A stretch of 64,000 nucleotides of DNA from Flavobacterium sp. Root186 (GCF_001428525.1 NZ_LMHW01000012.1:248114-312113), one strand, 5' to 3'; shown: positions 17,593 through 28,265, numbered from the stretch's first letter. The notes: generated from the letters alone by a model not told the origin. Numbers and translations are program-made.

Positions 17593-18138
17593 TTATTTCT
17601 CTACGGTTTCAAATTCCATGTGGTCTATTATTTCTTCATCTGCTTTTACAGGTTTTGAAGCTTTAAGAGTGTTGAACCTTTCGAGCATTTCGGTTTCTTC
17701 TTCTTCACCGCTAAAATATGGGAAAACGTCCATAATTGGCGATTCTGAAATGGCTGGAATAGAATATTCTCCCATTGTATTTTTCATAACATGAATTGTG
17801 TTATCAAAAGCTTCTCTCACATCATTTGCCTGAACCAGCATATACATATTTGATTTTCTTTCTTTTCCACTTTCTTCATCATATGCAATCAAAGAAACTT
17901 TCGATTTAAACCAGCGGTCAGCATTTTCAAACGGATGAATTTCGGCATAATTTGCTACTTTAATATTGGTGATTTTAAATTCTTCACTAATGTAAGCTGC
18001 CATTTCTTCATTAATTCTTTTTTCAGCTTCTGTATAAGATACTGCATCCACCAAATAAGGTTCTGTCAAAACTTTTTGGCCTCCAGTTTCATCGGTTTTT
18101 CTATACTTTACTTTGCATTCGTACCAAATTGCGCTCAT
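17593..18138 (-). CDS. DUF4494 protein
   Basis: This 181-aa cytosolic acidic protein opens with IWYECKVKYRKTDETGGQKVLTEPYLVDAVSYTEAE, the hallmark of DUF4494, a family found widely in Bacteroidetes without known function. A second conserved part is FKSKVSLIAYDEESGKERKSNMYMLVQANDVREAF. Its repeated alpha/beta pattern suggests two related subdomains. A full-match -7 element lies 22 bases upstream. It is a single-gene unit. Confidence 0.85.
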   Translation of the reverse strand: MSAIWYECKVKYRKTDETGGQKVLTEPYLVDAVSYTEAEKRINEEMAAYISEEFKITNIKVANYAEIHPFENADRWFKSKVSLIAYDEESGKERKSNMYMLVQANDVREAFDNTIHVMKNTMGEYSIPAISESPIMDVFPYFSGEEEETEMLERFNTLKASKPVKADEEIIDHMEFETVEK

Positions 18139-18160
18139 TTTTTCTAATTTTTAAGGATGC

Positions 18161-18168
18161 CAAAGATA
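18161..18168 (-). promoter_or_regulatory. Putative -7 element of the DUF4494 gene
   Basis: The minus strand reads TATCTTTG, a full TAnnTTTG match, 22 bases before the start codon. The -33 element is weak. Confidence 0.5.
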
Positions 18169-18663
18169 GATTTTACAGGAAAATAAATCAGGATTTTAGG
18201 AAATAGATATTCACAATTTGTACTTGTTTTTTGTAAAGTGTTGATTGATTTGGAATTAGATTTTTAAATAAAAATTGTATCAAAATTTAATTTGAAGATC
18301 TTGAAGTTTTATACTGAAAATAAAATTAATGCTTTTGAAATATTAAGATCTATAACAAGAATTTTTTCGATCTAAAACTAAAAACAATACGGAAATAACG
18401 TAAAAATTACATGGCTAATTATAGATTAGCAATCAAAATAAAAAAATGTGATTTTCATTTATATTAATCTTGTTAAAATGTTTTTTTGCCCTTACAAAAA
18501 CTGATCAAAAATATAATAATTAATTGATTTTCAAACGTTTTTAAAAAGTAACAATAAAGAAGTTTTGTCTTGTTAAAAAAATAAAAAAATTAACATTTAA
18601 AAATGCATTAATATTGTGTTGAAAACCCACCTAGCTCAAGTTTATAATAATTCAACTAATTAT
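18169..18663. other. AT-rich non-coding region upstream of RHS locus 2
   Basis: About 500 bases with no supported gene. It must contain the promoter of the second RHS locus; TAATCTTG at 18465-18472 is a one-mismatch -7 candidate without a good -33. The sequence AGTAACAATAAAGAAGT (18547-18563) recurs with two changes upstream of the third RHS locus (61271-61287), which may be chance. Confidence 0.5.
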
Positions 18664-21600
18664 ATGACTCTTACTAACCAAAACAAATTGAAATCTGTTA
18701 TTAATTATTTTATTAAACAAAAAAGCAATGTTTTTACGTTGTTTTTTTTGTTTTTCGGTTTAAGTGCGACTTTGTATTCGCAAAATGTTTCTACTTTTTC
18801 TCCTAAAATTAATATTCCATCATCTCCTGAGGCAGCACTTTTAGGAAGATTCGGAGATATCCCCATTGGATATAATACAGGGACGGCAAATATTTCGATT
18901 CCAATTTACACCATTAAGGAAGCAGGAATAGAAATTCCAATTCAACTAAGATATCATAGTTCAGGTATTAAGGTTTCTGATGAGGCTACTTGGGTAGGCT
19001 TAGGATGGGATTTATCACCTGCCGGCAGCATTATTCAGGAAGTGAGAGGAAAAAGAGATGATATGGATATGTTTTATTCAGTAGTACCTCAAAACTATTC
19101 CCATGTTAAAAATATTATTTTAAATTATGGTTATCAAGGAAGTTATAAACATTTAAGACACAGATGTTATGCTTCACCTGAATCTGATAATCTTTACCCT
19201 CTACCTAATGGAACATTTCCTTTCGACGTTAAAAATCTTATCGAACAAGGTGGTGCGCAGCCAGATATTTATCAATTTAATTTCGGAGGTCATTCTGGAA
19301 GTTTCTACATAGATTTTGAAACAAAACAGGTTATTCAGTTAAATAAGACAGAAGATATTGTTTTTGATATGACAAATATGACTGCGAAAACATCCGATGG
19401 GATAACGTATACATTTGGGGTGAGTGAACAAGCTTTTAATACAGATACAGAACCTGATCAGGTGGATAGAGTAGGAAGAACATATTGGTTGTCATCAATT
19501 ACCCTTGTAAACGGGAATAAAATTGATTTTACATACATTAATGCATCCTCTGCAAATTTATCTTTTCAGGAAAGATATTTAATTACCGAAACTTGCTCAG
19601 GTGAAAATCAAAATGCTAAGGGATTAAGAAATAGAATTGTTCAAAATGATATAAAAATATTATCAAAAATAACGACAAATACTACTGTCATCGATTTTAT
19701 ATTAGAAGATCGAGAAGATATTGTTCCTATTACCGCGCCAACAGCTCTGCCAAGCCCAAAAAGATTAAAGGCAATTGATATTTCTTACCGAGGACTAACC
19801 AATAAAAAGATAAAAACTTTCGAATTGGGTTACAGTTATTTTCCATATGATGAGTTTTTAGGAAATCCTAGTGTTAGTAGTTCGTTGAGTTTTTATAACA
19901 CTAATAAAGCTCGATTAGGAAAAAGATTAAAATTAGATACGGTAAAAGAAATTGGTTATGATAATCTTGGGAATCAGGACAGAACTATGCCGACTTATAA
20001 ACTTGAATATGATCTTAGTTCAACTATGCCTATGAAAATTTCATTTGCCAAAGATTTCTGGGGTTATTTTAATGGTATAGATAATAAAACCTTACTGCCT
20101 GATTTAATTTATTTTGATTATGAATATCAAATGCAATATTATCAGCCTGACTACGTATCTGGCTACCGAGTTAATTATCAAGTGCCTTTTAAATATGGGT
20201 ATTATCAAGGAATAAACAGATATACAGATAATGAAAAAGCAGGGACATATATGTTGAAAAAAATAAGCTATCCAACTGGAGGTTTTTCACAATTTGAATA
20301 TGAACCTAATTCATTTTCAAATCAATTTATTCCTGATATGGCAGAATTAGGTAAAGCTTATAAGCCTAAAAGTTTAACCAGTTTTGGTAAGAGCACAGAT
20401 GTTTATCACCATGATTTTAAATTGGCAAATGCAACTACAATATCTTTCACTAATGTAATTAATGATGGATATACACCTTTTCCTAATCCCAATGCACCTG
20501 TTTATAGCTATGATAATTTTAATCCTGGTAATAATGCTTCCAGAATTGTTTTTTCTAAAACAAAGCAAGGGGTTACAACAATTATCAAACAATGGAAAGT
20601 TACAGATGAACTAAGGGTTGCATTTGAATCAAATCATGGAAAAACATGGAATGAATCTCTTAGAATTGATTATGATCCCGATCCAACGGTTATTTATGCA
20701 GTAGATATTATAAATACGCTTCAGTATAGTGCTTCAGATACTTATAGAATCGCAGGTTTAAAATCAGATTTTCGTTATTACGACGATACTGGCGTTACTA
20801 AAGTAAGTAAAACGGGAGGTTTGAGAGTTAAAACTATTAAAAATTATTCTTCAACAGGAAATATTGCAAACAAGAAAAACTTAAAGTATTCAGGAGGAAG
20901 AATTTTAACGCGCTTTCAACCTTTATCAACCCAAGAAACATTTTGTGAAGTTAGAGAGCCAGATGCTGTAAATGGCCAGCTTGTTACAACAGCAACTGTA
21001 AGTAATGAGATTTCAATTTCGTCTGATAATTTATTTACAAGTGACGGAGGTCTTGTTGCTTATGAAAATATTGAAGAAACTGAAGTGGATAATAATGATT
21101 TAACTAATGGAAAAAAGGTATATACATATTACAATTATGAAAATATAAGTGGTAAAAACTTTCCAACTGTTTTGAATTATTTTAATGGACTTCTTTCATT
21201 TGAAGCTTCTTATGATAAAAATGACACGCTTTTATTTCAGAAAAGTTATTCTTATCAAAGTGTAAGTCCAGATCAGTATTCTTTTGGTATAATAAATATT
21301 AATCAATTAAGAGGCTTGAGTTCTTCTTGTAATGATATGCTTTATCCTGGAATGACAGATTTTACATTTGTATCATATCCTTTGATATCAAGTAATGTTA
21401 AATTAGTAGGATCTAATACCAGATCATACTTTAATGGTAGTGCGGTGTCAGTTGATGAAACTTTAACGTATGATTCTGACTTAAATATTAAAACGAGTAC
21501 AAATAAAACTAGTAACGATGATCAGTTCACTACCAATAGTGATAAACTTGTTACCACATATTACTATTCAAAAGAGCGTCCTCAACTTGATCCTATTGAA

Positions 21601-22188
21601 GATATAATGACTAATGCAAAGATGACAGGAATTCCGATAGTTACTGAGAATCGTAAAAATATGGAACTTCTGTCGAGACAAAACACACAATATGCAAAAG
21701 ATGTTACAACTAATAACTGGATTTTGCCGAAATACATTTTTGCAGGTAAGGGCGCAAATAGCTCAACTTATTCATTCCCTGAGAAGAAAGTAACTTATGA
21801 TAAATATGACTCTAAAGCTAATATACAACAATATACATTAGAGAACGGAACTCCTGTAACCATTTTGTGGGGATACAAACAAACTCAGCCCATTGCTAAA
21901 ATTGAAAATGCGAGTTACGCAAATGTAGCCACGGCTTTAGGCATAACTACAGCTGTATTGGATACCTATAATGAAGATCAGTTAGCTTCAATTAATACAC
22001 TGCGAGGGCTTTTACCAAATGCTATGGTTTCAACTTTTAGTTATATTCCGCTTATTGGTGTGAGCACTATCACGGACCCCAAAAATGATAAAATAACATA
22101 TATGTATGATCCATTTGGAAGATTGATAAACGTTAAGGATAAAAATGATAATATATTGTCAGAAAACAAATACCAGTATAAAAACTAA
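18664..22188 (+). CDS. RHS locus 2, upstream 'A' protein (SpvB/TcB-like half)
   Basis: The protein is 1174 aa from the ATG at 18664. An upstream TTG at 18616 is possible but gives a long charged lead. A long hydrophobic core (VFTLFFLFFGLSATLYSQ, near residue 25-40) is the signal peptide. The mature N-terminus has IPSSPEAALLGRFGDIPIGYNTGTANISIPI and HSSGIKVSDEATWVGLGW, parallel to the locus 1 A protein, and the end has YDKYDSKANIQQYTLENGT, WGYKQTQPIAKIENA and SENKYQYKN. It is therefore a paralogue of the locus 1 gene. It ends one base before the B start, so translation is coupled. It probably forms one shell with the B protein. Confidence 0.75.
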   Translation: MTLTNQNKLKSVINYFIKQKSNVFTLFFLFFGLSATLYSQNVSTFSPKINIPSSPEAALLGRFGDIPIGYNTGTANISIPIYTIKEAGIEIPIQLRYHSSGIKVSDEATWVGLGWDLSPAGSIIQEVRGKRDDMDMFYSVVPQNYSHVKNIILNYGYQGSYKHLRHRCYASPESDNLYPLPNGTFPFDVKNLIEQGGAQPDIYQFNFGGHSGSFYIDFETKQVIQLNKTEDIVFDMTNMTAKTSDGITYTFGVSEQAFNTDTEPDQVDRVGRTYWLSSITLVNGNKIDFTYINASSANLSFQERYLITETCSGENQNAKGLRNRIVQNDIKILSKITTNTTVIDFILEDREDIVPITAPTALPSPKRLKAIDISYRGLTNKKIKTFELGYSYFPYDEFLGNPSVSSSLSFYNTNKARLGKRLKLDTVKEIGYDNLGNQDRTMPTYKLEYDLSSTMPMKISFAKDFWGYFNGIDNKTLLPDLIYFDYEYQMQYYQPDYVSGYRVNYQVPFKYGYYQGINRYTDNEKAGTYMLKKISYPTGGFSQFEYEPNSFSNQFIPDMAELGKAYKPKSLTSFGKSTDVYHHDFKLANATTISFTNVINDGYTPFPNPNAPVYSYDNFNPGNNASRIVFSKTKQGVTTIIKQWKVTDELRVAFESNHGKTWNESLRIDYDPDPTVIYAVDIINTLQYSASDTYRIAGLKSDFRYYDDTGVTKVSKTGGLRVKTIKNYSSTGNIANKKNLKYSGGRILTRFQPLSTQETFCEVREPDAVNGQLVTTATVSNEISISSDNLFTSDGGLVAYENIEETEVDNNDLTNGKKVYTYYNYENISGKNFPTVLNYFNGLLSFEASYDKNDTLLFQKSYSYQSVSPDQYSFGIININQLRGLSSSCNDMLYPGMTDFTFVSYPLISSNVKLVGSNTRSYFNGSAVSVDETLTYDSDLNIKTSTNKTSNDDQFTTNSDKLVTTYYYSKERPQLDPIEDIMTNAKMTGIPIVTENRKNMELLSRQNTQYAKDVTTNNWILPKYIFAGKGANSSTYSFPEKKVTYDKYDSKANIQQYTLENGTPVTILWGYKQTQPIAKIENASYANVATALGITTAVLDTYNEDQLASINTLRGLLPNAMVSTFSYIPLIGVSTITDPKNDKITYMYDPFGRLINVKDKNDNILSENKYQYKN

Positions 22189-22189
22189 T

Positions 22190-25100
22190 ATGAGAAAGAT
22201 GAAAAATTATAATTATTACTTTGTTTTCTTTTTAATGATGTTTTTTGGTCAGGTTCAGGCTGGAATTTATCCTAATTACACACAAAACATTACAGTACAA
22301 AGTTTAAATAACAATGGCCAGTCAGGAACTGGTGGAGGTACAATTTCTGTAAATAATGATGTCTTAACAATTTCTATTAATGCAACTTGGGCTAGTTCAG
22401 GTTATTTAAAAATTGGTACTGTTGCAACATTAACCATTTCTCCTGCATTGCCTAATATGGAGTTAGGACAACTTTCATCGGCTCAAGGAAGTCCTTTAGC
22501 AAATTTTGCTGCAAAAATTGAAAACAATGCATTGGTTTTTTATTTAACAAATGCACCAACAAGCTGGAACGGATGTTATTTAAGTTTTACTAAAAATCTG
22601 GCTTGTGATACGGCAAAAACTTGGTATCTGGACAATGATTTAGACGGATTGGGCGATCCTTTAAATTTTATTGCCCAGCAATGTACCAAACCGCCAGGGA
22701 ATTATGTTCTTGATAATACAGACAATTGTCCAACGATTCCGGGTACAAGTACCAATTGTACAACTTTAGAAGCAAGTCTGCAGAATCAAAATGCTATTAG
22801 GAATATTGTTTATAAAACGGCCACTACAACCAGTATAGCAAATCCTACAATAGTTCAGGCTGCACAAAAAGTTACATATTTTGATGGTTTAGGAAGACCA
22901 ATACAAAGTTTAGATTATCAGGCTTCCAACTCTGGAAAAGATATAGTAACACCTATTGAGTATGATGGTTTTGGCAGGCAGGTAAGAGAATATCTTCCTT
23001 ATGCATCTACACAAAATAATGCCAATTATATTAATCCTTTTACTCTGTTTCCTAATTTAGTTGCACAATACCAGACTAATTATGGCGTGGCAAATACAAA
23101 CCCTTTTAGCGAAAAACAACTAGAAGATTCTCCATTAAACCGTGTTTTACAACAGGCAGCACCAGGAGCAGATTGGGCGCTTGCGAATAACCATACGGTA
23201 AAAATGGCTTATCAGACCAATGTAACCAATGATGCTGTAAAGAACTATACAGTAAATGCAATCTGGAATTCAACTTCAGGCTTATATGATATTGCATTAA
23301 GTAAAGGAAATCAAAGTGGTCTTTATAGTGTTAATCAGCTTTTTAAGACTATAATTTATGATGAGAATACTACAGCTTCACCTTCAGAAAGTAATGGATC
23401 AACAGTTGAGTTTAAAAATAAAGAAGGACAGGTAATTTTAAAACGTACTTATGATGCAGGAGTAAAACATGATACCTATTATGTTTACGATCAGTATGGC
23501 AATCTAACTTATGTAATACCTCCTAAAGCAGTTGATCTTATTAATGCCTTAAATATTCCAAGTGATATTACATCTACTGCCACAGTAGCTTCAGGATCGA
23601 CTCTATCGTTGACAGCTTCAAATTCTATAAGATTATTGCCTGGTTTTAATGCTGCTGCCGGAAGTACTTTTAGTGCCCAAATTGATAATAGCCTGCAAAA
23701 TGCTTTAAATGGCTTATGCTATCAGTATAAGTATGATTCTCGTAATCGACTTGTGGAGAAAAAATTACCTGGCAAACAATGGGAGTTTATTGTTTACGAC
23801 AAATTAGACAGACCAATAGCTACTGGTCCAAGTTTATCTCCATTTACAGATATTACTTCTTCTGGATGGACTGTAACAAAATACGATGCCTTAAATCGTT
23901 CGGTAATTACGGCGTGGCTATCTGCTGCTACAGTTACTAGTGCTGATAGAAAAACATTGCAGGATCTTCAAAATGGATATAGTGTCAACAGCGAAACTAA
24001 AATTGCGACAGCAACAAATACAACCATAAATGGAGTATCATTCAGATATACCACGGCTGCCTGGCCAACTGCAGGTTATCATGTGCTGACTGTAAGTTAT
24101 TTTGATGATTATAATTACCCAAATGCACCAACAATTCCAGCTGCCGTTGAAACACAAAATGTCTTTTACAGCACAAAAACATCAACAACAGAAAAACCTG
24201 TTGGACTAAGTACAGGAAGCTGGACAAGAATTTTAGAAAATAGTACAACTTACAGAAATGAGCTGGCTTATGTATTATATGATGCTAAAGCAAGACCTAT
24301 TCGCTCTTACATGCAAAATTTCTTAGGAGGTTATACTTACACTGATAGCAAACTTAATCCGTTCTCAGGACAGCTACAATACAGTATTACAAGGCATAAA
24401 AGGTTGAGTACGGATACAGAACTTGTAACAAAAGATGCTTTTACGTATTCTAATCAAGATCGTTTATTAACGCAGACACATCAGATAAACAATGGAACGA
24501 TAGAGCTTATTGCAAGTAATACTTATGACGAGTTAGGACAATTAACTTCTAAAAAAATAGGAAATACTACAACGGCTCCAACTCAAAATATTAATTATAC
24601 ATATAATATTCGTGGATGGATGACAAATATTAATGATATAAATTCATTAACAAATGGGACTGATCCTAGAGATCAATTTGCTTTTAGAATAAATTATAAT
24701 ACCATCGCCAGCGGTATTACTGGTGTAAAGACTTTATACAATGGAAACATTGCTGAAACTTATTGGACCAGCGCTTCAGAAGCCACACCAGTTATTCGCT
24801 CTTACGGTTATAAATATGATAATTTAAACCGATTAAAAGATGCTGTTTTCCAAAGAGCTGCGACCACAAATAGTGCTTATAATGAAAGTTTGACATACGA
24901 TAAAAACGGAAACATTTTGTCTTTAATACGTAATGGTAATAATGAAACTACTGCTACGCAAATTGACAATTTAGTGTACAGTTATGGTCCAACAAACCAA
25001 ACTAATCAGCTTACGAAAGTTGTTGATAGTGCACCTGTAGCTTCTAAAGTAAATGGTTTCACAGACAGCGTTGCCAATACTGTCGATGATTATAGTTATG

Positions 25101-26416
25101 ATGCTAATGGTAATATGACAAAAGACAACAACAAAAACATAACAGCAATAACCTATAACAACCTTAATCTGCCTACTCAAATAAATTTTGCAACAACAGG
25201 AAATATTAAATATCTTTATAATGCTGTAGGACAGAAAGTTCAAAAGATAGTAACTACTACTACGCCGGCAAATATTGCTTTAACAGATTATTTGGGAGGT
25301 TATCAGTATAAAACAGATTGTGAGACTTGTACAACTGGATTGAAATTCTTCCCAACTGCTGAAGGGTATGTGGAGGCTGTAACGGCAAGTTCTTTTAAAT
25401 ACATATATCAATATAAAGATCATCTTGGGAATATCCGTTTGAGTTATGACAAAAATCTTGTTATTCAAGAAGAGAATAATTATTATCCATTTGGATTAAA
25501 ACAAGAAGGTTATAATATTGCTAAAAATTCTACGAATGATGGTTTAAGGTATAAATATAATGGTAAAGAGCTCCAAGATGAAAATATTGGAGGAAATTTA
25601 TTGAATTTATATGACTATGGAGCAAGAAATTATGATCCTGCACTTGGCCGTTGGATGAATATTGATCCATTAGCAGAGACTTCAAGACGTTTTTCGCCTT
25701 ATACATATGCTCTTAATAATCCTGTATTTTTTATTGACCCTGATGGAATGGAAGCAGTTGGTGCTGATGGATTAACAAATGAACAATGGCTTGAAACCTC
25801 AAGGCCCGGAGCTGACCCAAATCTAGCAAAGCAATATAAAACCGAAAATACAAATGCAGCTAATCGAAAACCCAAGGCAAGTGCAAATAATTTGCAACAA
25901 ACGGGTACAGATACTGTAGATGAAGATGAAGAAGAACCAGTGACATTCTTTCCATCTGGGAATAACCGTTTTTACGGCGTAGTAAAATCACGAAATTACA
26001 AAAAAGGAGATCGAAGGTTTACTGTTTTTGCGCATGGTGGTATTAAATTTATTTATGATCCAAATGCGACATTAAATGTTAGAAATGAAGAAGACTTTGA
26101 CATTATGATGAAGGCTTTAAATGATCAGTGGGACGGAGCAAAATACAAAAAGGGAACCACATTAACTTTATGGTCATGTGAATCAGCAAGAATGGATAAA
26201 GACGGTTTAAGTCTGGCACAAATGATCTCCAAGAAATTCCCTAACATGACTGTGATTGGTGCAGATGGCTATGTAAATTATACCTTAATAGATAATAATA
26301 ATAGCGCATGTGAATATAAGATTTCAGGGATTGATAAAATGATGGATTCGGGTAAGAACGACGGAGATTTAGTGGCATATAAGGGTGGGCGTGAAATTTA
26401 TAGAAGAAAATTTTAA
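22190..26416 (+). CDS. RHS locus 2, 'B' protein: DUF6443, RHS core, caspase-fold-like tail
   Basis: The protein is 1408 aa from the ATG at 22190, one base after the A stop. Another ATG at 22199 is equally good; an upstream frame from 22145 would overlap the A gene and add charged residues. The signal peptide ends QVQA. The order is a beta domain, one Asp-rich repeat (WYLDNDLDGLGD), DUF6443 (KVTYFDGLGRPIQ), YD repeats with a small insertion (ASNSIRLLPGFNAAAGSTF), and the RHS core ending FIDPDGM at residue 1187. The 221-residue tail has FTVFAHGG with H1282 and LTLWSCESARMDKDGLSLAQ with C1330, followed by FPNMTVIGADG. The spacing of His and Cys and the strand pattern resemble clan CD (caspase/C80-like) peptidases. 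This is inference from motifs. Confidence 0.75.
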   Translation: MRKMKNYNYYFVFFLMMFFGQVQAGIYPNYTQNITVQSLNNNGQSGTGGGTISVNNDVLTISINATWASSGYLKIGTVATLTISPALPNMELGQLSSAQGSPLANFAAKIENNALVFYLTNAPTSWNGCYLSFTKNLACDTAKTWYLDNDLDGLGDPLNFIAQQCTKPPGNYVLDNTDNCPTIPGTSTNCTTLEASLQNQNAIRNIVYKTATTTSIANPTIVQAAQKVTYFDGLGRPIQSLDYQASNSGKDIVTPIEYDGFGRQVREYLPYASTQNNANYINPFTLFPNLVAQYQTNYGVANTNPFSEKQLEDSPLNRVLQQAAPGADWALANNHTVKMAYQTNVTNDAVKNYTVNAIWNSTSGLYDIALSKGNQSGLYSVNQLFKTIIYDENTTASPSESNGSTVEFKNKEGQVILKRTYDAGVKHDTYYVYDQYGNLTYVIPPKAVDLINALNIPSDITSTATVASGSTLSLTASNSIRLLPGFNAAAGSTFSAQIDNSLQNALNGLCYQYKYDSRNRLVEKKLPGKQWEFIVYDKLDRPIATGPSLSPFTDITSSGWTVTKYDALNRSVITAWLSAATVTSADRKTLQDLQNGYSVNSETKIATATNTTINGVSFRYTTAAWPTAGYHVLTVSYFDDYNYPNAPTIPAAVETQNVFYSTKTSTTEKPVGLSTGSWTRILENSTTYRNELAYVLYDAKARPIRSYMQNFLGGYTYTDSKLNPFSGQLQYSITRHKRLSTDTELVTKDAFTYSNQDRLLTQTHQINNGTIELIASNTYDELGQLTSKKIGNTTTAPTQNINYTYNIRGWMTNINDINSLTNGTDPRDQFAFRINYNTIASGITGVKTLYNGNIAETYWTSASEATPVIRSYGYKYDNLNRLKDAVFQRAATTNSAYNESLTYDKNGNILSLIRNGNNETTATQIDNLVYSYGPTNQTNQLTKVVDSAPVASKVNGFTDSVANTVDDYSYDANGNMTKDNNKNITAITYNNLNLPTQINFATTGNIKYLYNAVGQKVQKIVTTTTPANIALTDYLGGYQYKTDCETCTTGLKFFPTAEGYVEAVTASSFKYIYQYKDHLGNIRLSYDKNLVIQEENNYYPFGLKQEGYNIAKNSTNDGLRYKYNGKELQDENIGGNLLNLYDYGARNYDPALGRWMNIDPLAETSRRFSPYTYALNNPVFFIDPDGMEAVGADGLTNEQWLETSRPGADPNLAKQYKTENTNAANRKPKASANNLQQTGTDTVDEDEEEPVTFFPSGNNRFYGVVKSRNYKKGDRRFTVFAHGGIKFIYDPNATLNVRNEEDFDIMMKALNDQWDGAKYKKGTTLTLWSCESARMDKDGLSLAQMISKKFPNMTVIGADGYVNYTLIDNNNSACEYKISGIDKMMDSGKNDGDLVAYKGGREIYRRKF

Positions 26417-26430
26417 TTTAATAAAAAATT

Positions 26431-26817
26431 ATGAAATCAAATATTATAATCATTGTTGTGATCTTAGTGTTATCTTTTGCATGCAATAAAAAGAAAGAGG
26501 CAAAAGTTAATATTACATCAGAAAACTCTGGAACTCTTTTTAAGGAAAAATTATCTAATCAAAAATTAATGGATAGTTTAGAGAATCGTACTCTGTTTAA
26601 TGGTGATACACTAGCATATAATGAATTAAAAGGGATTTATTATATTGGTGGGCAAAAAGTTACAGGATTGCTTTATTATTCTTTGATTATGTCTAATAAA
26701 TATAATTATAAAAGAGCTTCCTTTGATGTGTATGATATTCTTACACATGATAAAAAAGCTTTGGATGATAAAACAAAAAAAATGGCAAATGATTATTTAG
26801 AAAAAAGCAAAAAATAA
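26431..26817 (+). CDS. Lipoprotein, candidate immunity protein for RHS B2
   Basis: This 128-aa protein has a lipoprotein signal peptide with lipobox LSFAC at about residue 18, followed by a Lys-rich stretch. The mature part has no recognised domain; NGDTLAYNELKGIYYIGGQ and YKRASFDVYDILTHDKKALDDKTKKMANDYLEKS suggest an alpha-helical C-terminus. It starts 14 bases after the RHS B2 stop and ends before a terminator, which is the normal place for an immunity gene. A periplasm-facing lipoprotein would fit a toxin that acts in the periplasm. Function is inferred from position only. Confidence 0.6.
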   Translation: MKSNIIIIVVILVLSFACNKKKEAKVNITSENSGTLFKEKLSNQKLMDSLENRTLFNGDTLAYNELKGIYYIGGQKVTGLLYYSLIMSNKYNYKRASFDVYDILTHDKKALDDKTKKMANDYLEKSKK

Positions 26818-26874
26818 ATAGATATTTCATTTGTTACGTTTAATTTATCCCGGCTCTCCGAAGAGTTCAACTGA

Positions 26875-26912
26875 AAAAATACGCAAATGTCTCTGACTTT
26901 GCGCAATTTTTT
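26875..26912 (+). terminator. Terminator of RHS locus 2
   Basis: CGCAAA (26882-26887) and TTTGCG (26898-26903) form the stem, with AAAAAATA before it and CAATTTTTTT after it. It lies about 60 bases past the lipoprotein stop and closes the A/B/lipoprotein unit. Confidence 0.6.
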
Positions 26913-27076
26913 TATTCTTAGAAATTATAAACGGTTAAAAATCCCAAACCACAACATCCCTCATCTCATAACCAATAATTTCCGTTTTGTGCCATTTTTT
27001 TATAGTCGATTTTATAACTCAATTAATTTAGATTTAAAATCCAAAGCGACTATAAACGACTTAACCACAGAACATA

Positions 27077-28264
27077 ATGGAAAAAGAAAACTACGACGTA
27101 ATTGTTATTGGTGGCGGACCAATAGGTTTGGCAACTGCGTACCATCTTGGTAAACGAAAAGCAAAAACTTTAGTATTGGAGCAATTTACTTTTGTAAACC
27201 AATTAGGAAGTTCGGCAGGAGTTTCGCGTCAATTTAGGATTCCGTATCCGGAGGAATATATGGTGCAGATGGCTTTAGATGCGCAGCCGTATTGGGTCGA
27301 ACTAGAAAAACAAACCGACACAAAATTACTCGATAAAGTGGGTACGCTTTGGTTTGGAGATCCCGAAGTACATTCGACAGAAGGAAATATCGCCGAAGCC
27401 GAAGAATCACTAAATGCCTTAAATGTTCCTTACATTAAGCTGACATCAAAAGAAATCGAAGAAAAATATCATTTTAAAAACTTACCCGAAACCTATACGG
27501 GATTGTTTCAGCCCGACGGTGCGAGTATTAATTTTAAAGAGACAAATGAAACGCTTTTAAACTTGTGCCGAAAAGCAGAAACGGTTCAGTTACAAGAGAA
27601 TTCGCCGGTAATTAAAATCAACCAAATAGGGAAACTCTTTGAAGTAATCACGCCAAACGGAATTTATATTGCAGAAAAACTGGCAATTATTCCCGGCCCA
27701 TATATTAATAGCGTAATCAATTTGCTTGATTTTAAAATAGAAGCGACTTACTGGAATATGTCTTCGGCTTATTTTAAAAAAACCGATCCCGAAATTCAAT
27801 ACCCAACATGGTTTGTATTTCAAAACCCAGTTGGCGAAAATGGCAATCAGTTTTATGGTTTTCCTTCGGTCGATTGGGATCATCCGGAATACATTCGCGT
27901 AGCGCCAGACTTTGTCATAAATCCTATAGAAGAACCAAGCGACAGAACTTTAATTCCGAATCAGCAAGAACTCGATTATACAGCACAATGGGTTAAAGAT
28001 CACATGACTGGATTAGGCACAGAGCCAGAATATACCTCAACATGTCTTATTGCTTTGAGTAAAATTGCAAACAAAGAACTCTTGATTGATTTTGCTCCAA
28101 GCTATGTACCCAACCATAAAAATATTGTTTTATACGCCACGGGATGGGCTGCAAAATTCACTCCTTTTTTAGGCAAAATTATGTCAGATCTTGCTTTAGA
28201 CGGACATACAGATTTTGACATTACACCGTTCCAACTTGGACATAAATACTTTAAAGCAATCTAA
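27077..28264 (+). CDS. FAD-dependent amine oxidase, sarcosine oxidase/MTOX-like
   Basis: This 395-aa cytosolic flavoprotein of the DAO family has a dinucleotide fold at YDVIVIGGGPIGLATAYHL (GGGPIG at 12-17), an acid after the second strand (LVLEQF) and the substrate-side arginine block SSAGVSRQFRIPY. C323 in STCLIALS aligns with the cysteine that holds FAD covalently in monomeric sarcosine oxidase, and ATGWAAKFTPFLGKIMSDLA is the C-terminal flavin-contact motif. It would oxidise a secondary amine such as sarcosine or another N-methyl amino acid, giving peroxide and aldehyde. The next gene, a homocysteine methyltransferase, also concerns methyl groups, but a terminator separates the two. Confidence 0.85.
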   Translation: MEKENYDVIVIGGGPIGLATAYHLGKRKAKTLVLEQFTFVNQLGSSAGVSRQFRIPYPEEYMVQMALDAQPYWVELEKQTDTKLLDKVGTLWFGDPEVHSTEGNIAEAEESLNALNVPYIKLTSKEIEEKYHFKNLPETYTGLFQPDGASINFKETNETLLNLCRKAETVQLQENSPVIKINQIGKLFEVITPNGIYIAEKLAIIPGPYINSVINLLDFKIEATYWNMSSAYFKKTDPEIQYPTWFVFQNPVGENGNQFYGFPSVDWDHPEYIRVAPDFVINPIEEPSDRTLIPNQQELDYTAQWVKDHMTGLGTEPEYTSTCLIALSKIANKELLIDFAPSYVPNHKNIVLYATGWAAKFTPFLGKIMSDLALDGHTDFDITPFQLGHKYFKAI

Positions 28265-28265
28265 T

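Noticed and set aside
26887-27153. 88-codon plus-strand frame before the amine oxidase gene
   Set aside because: It overlaps the terminator hairpin and the start of the flavoprotein in another frame, and its sequence has no protein-like features.
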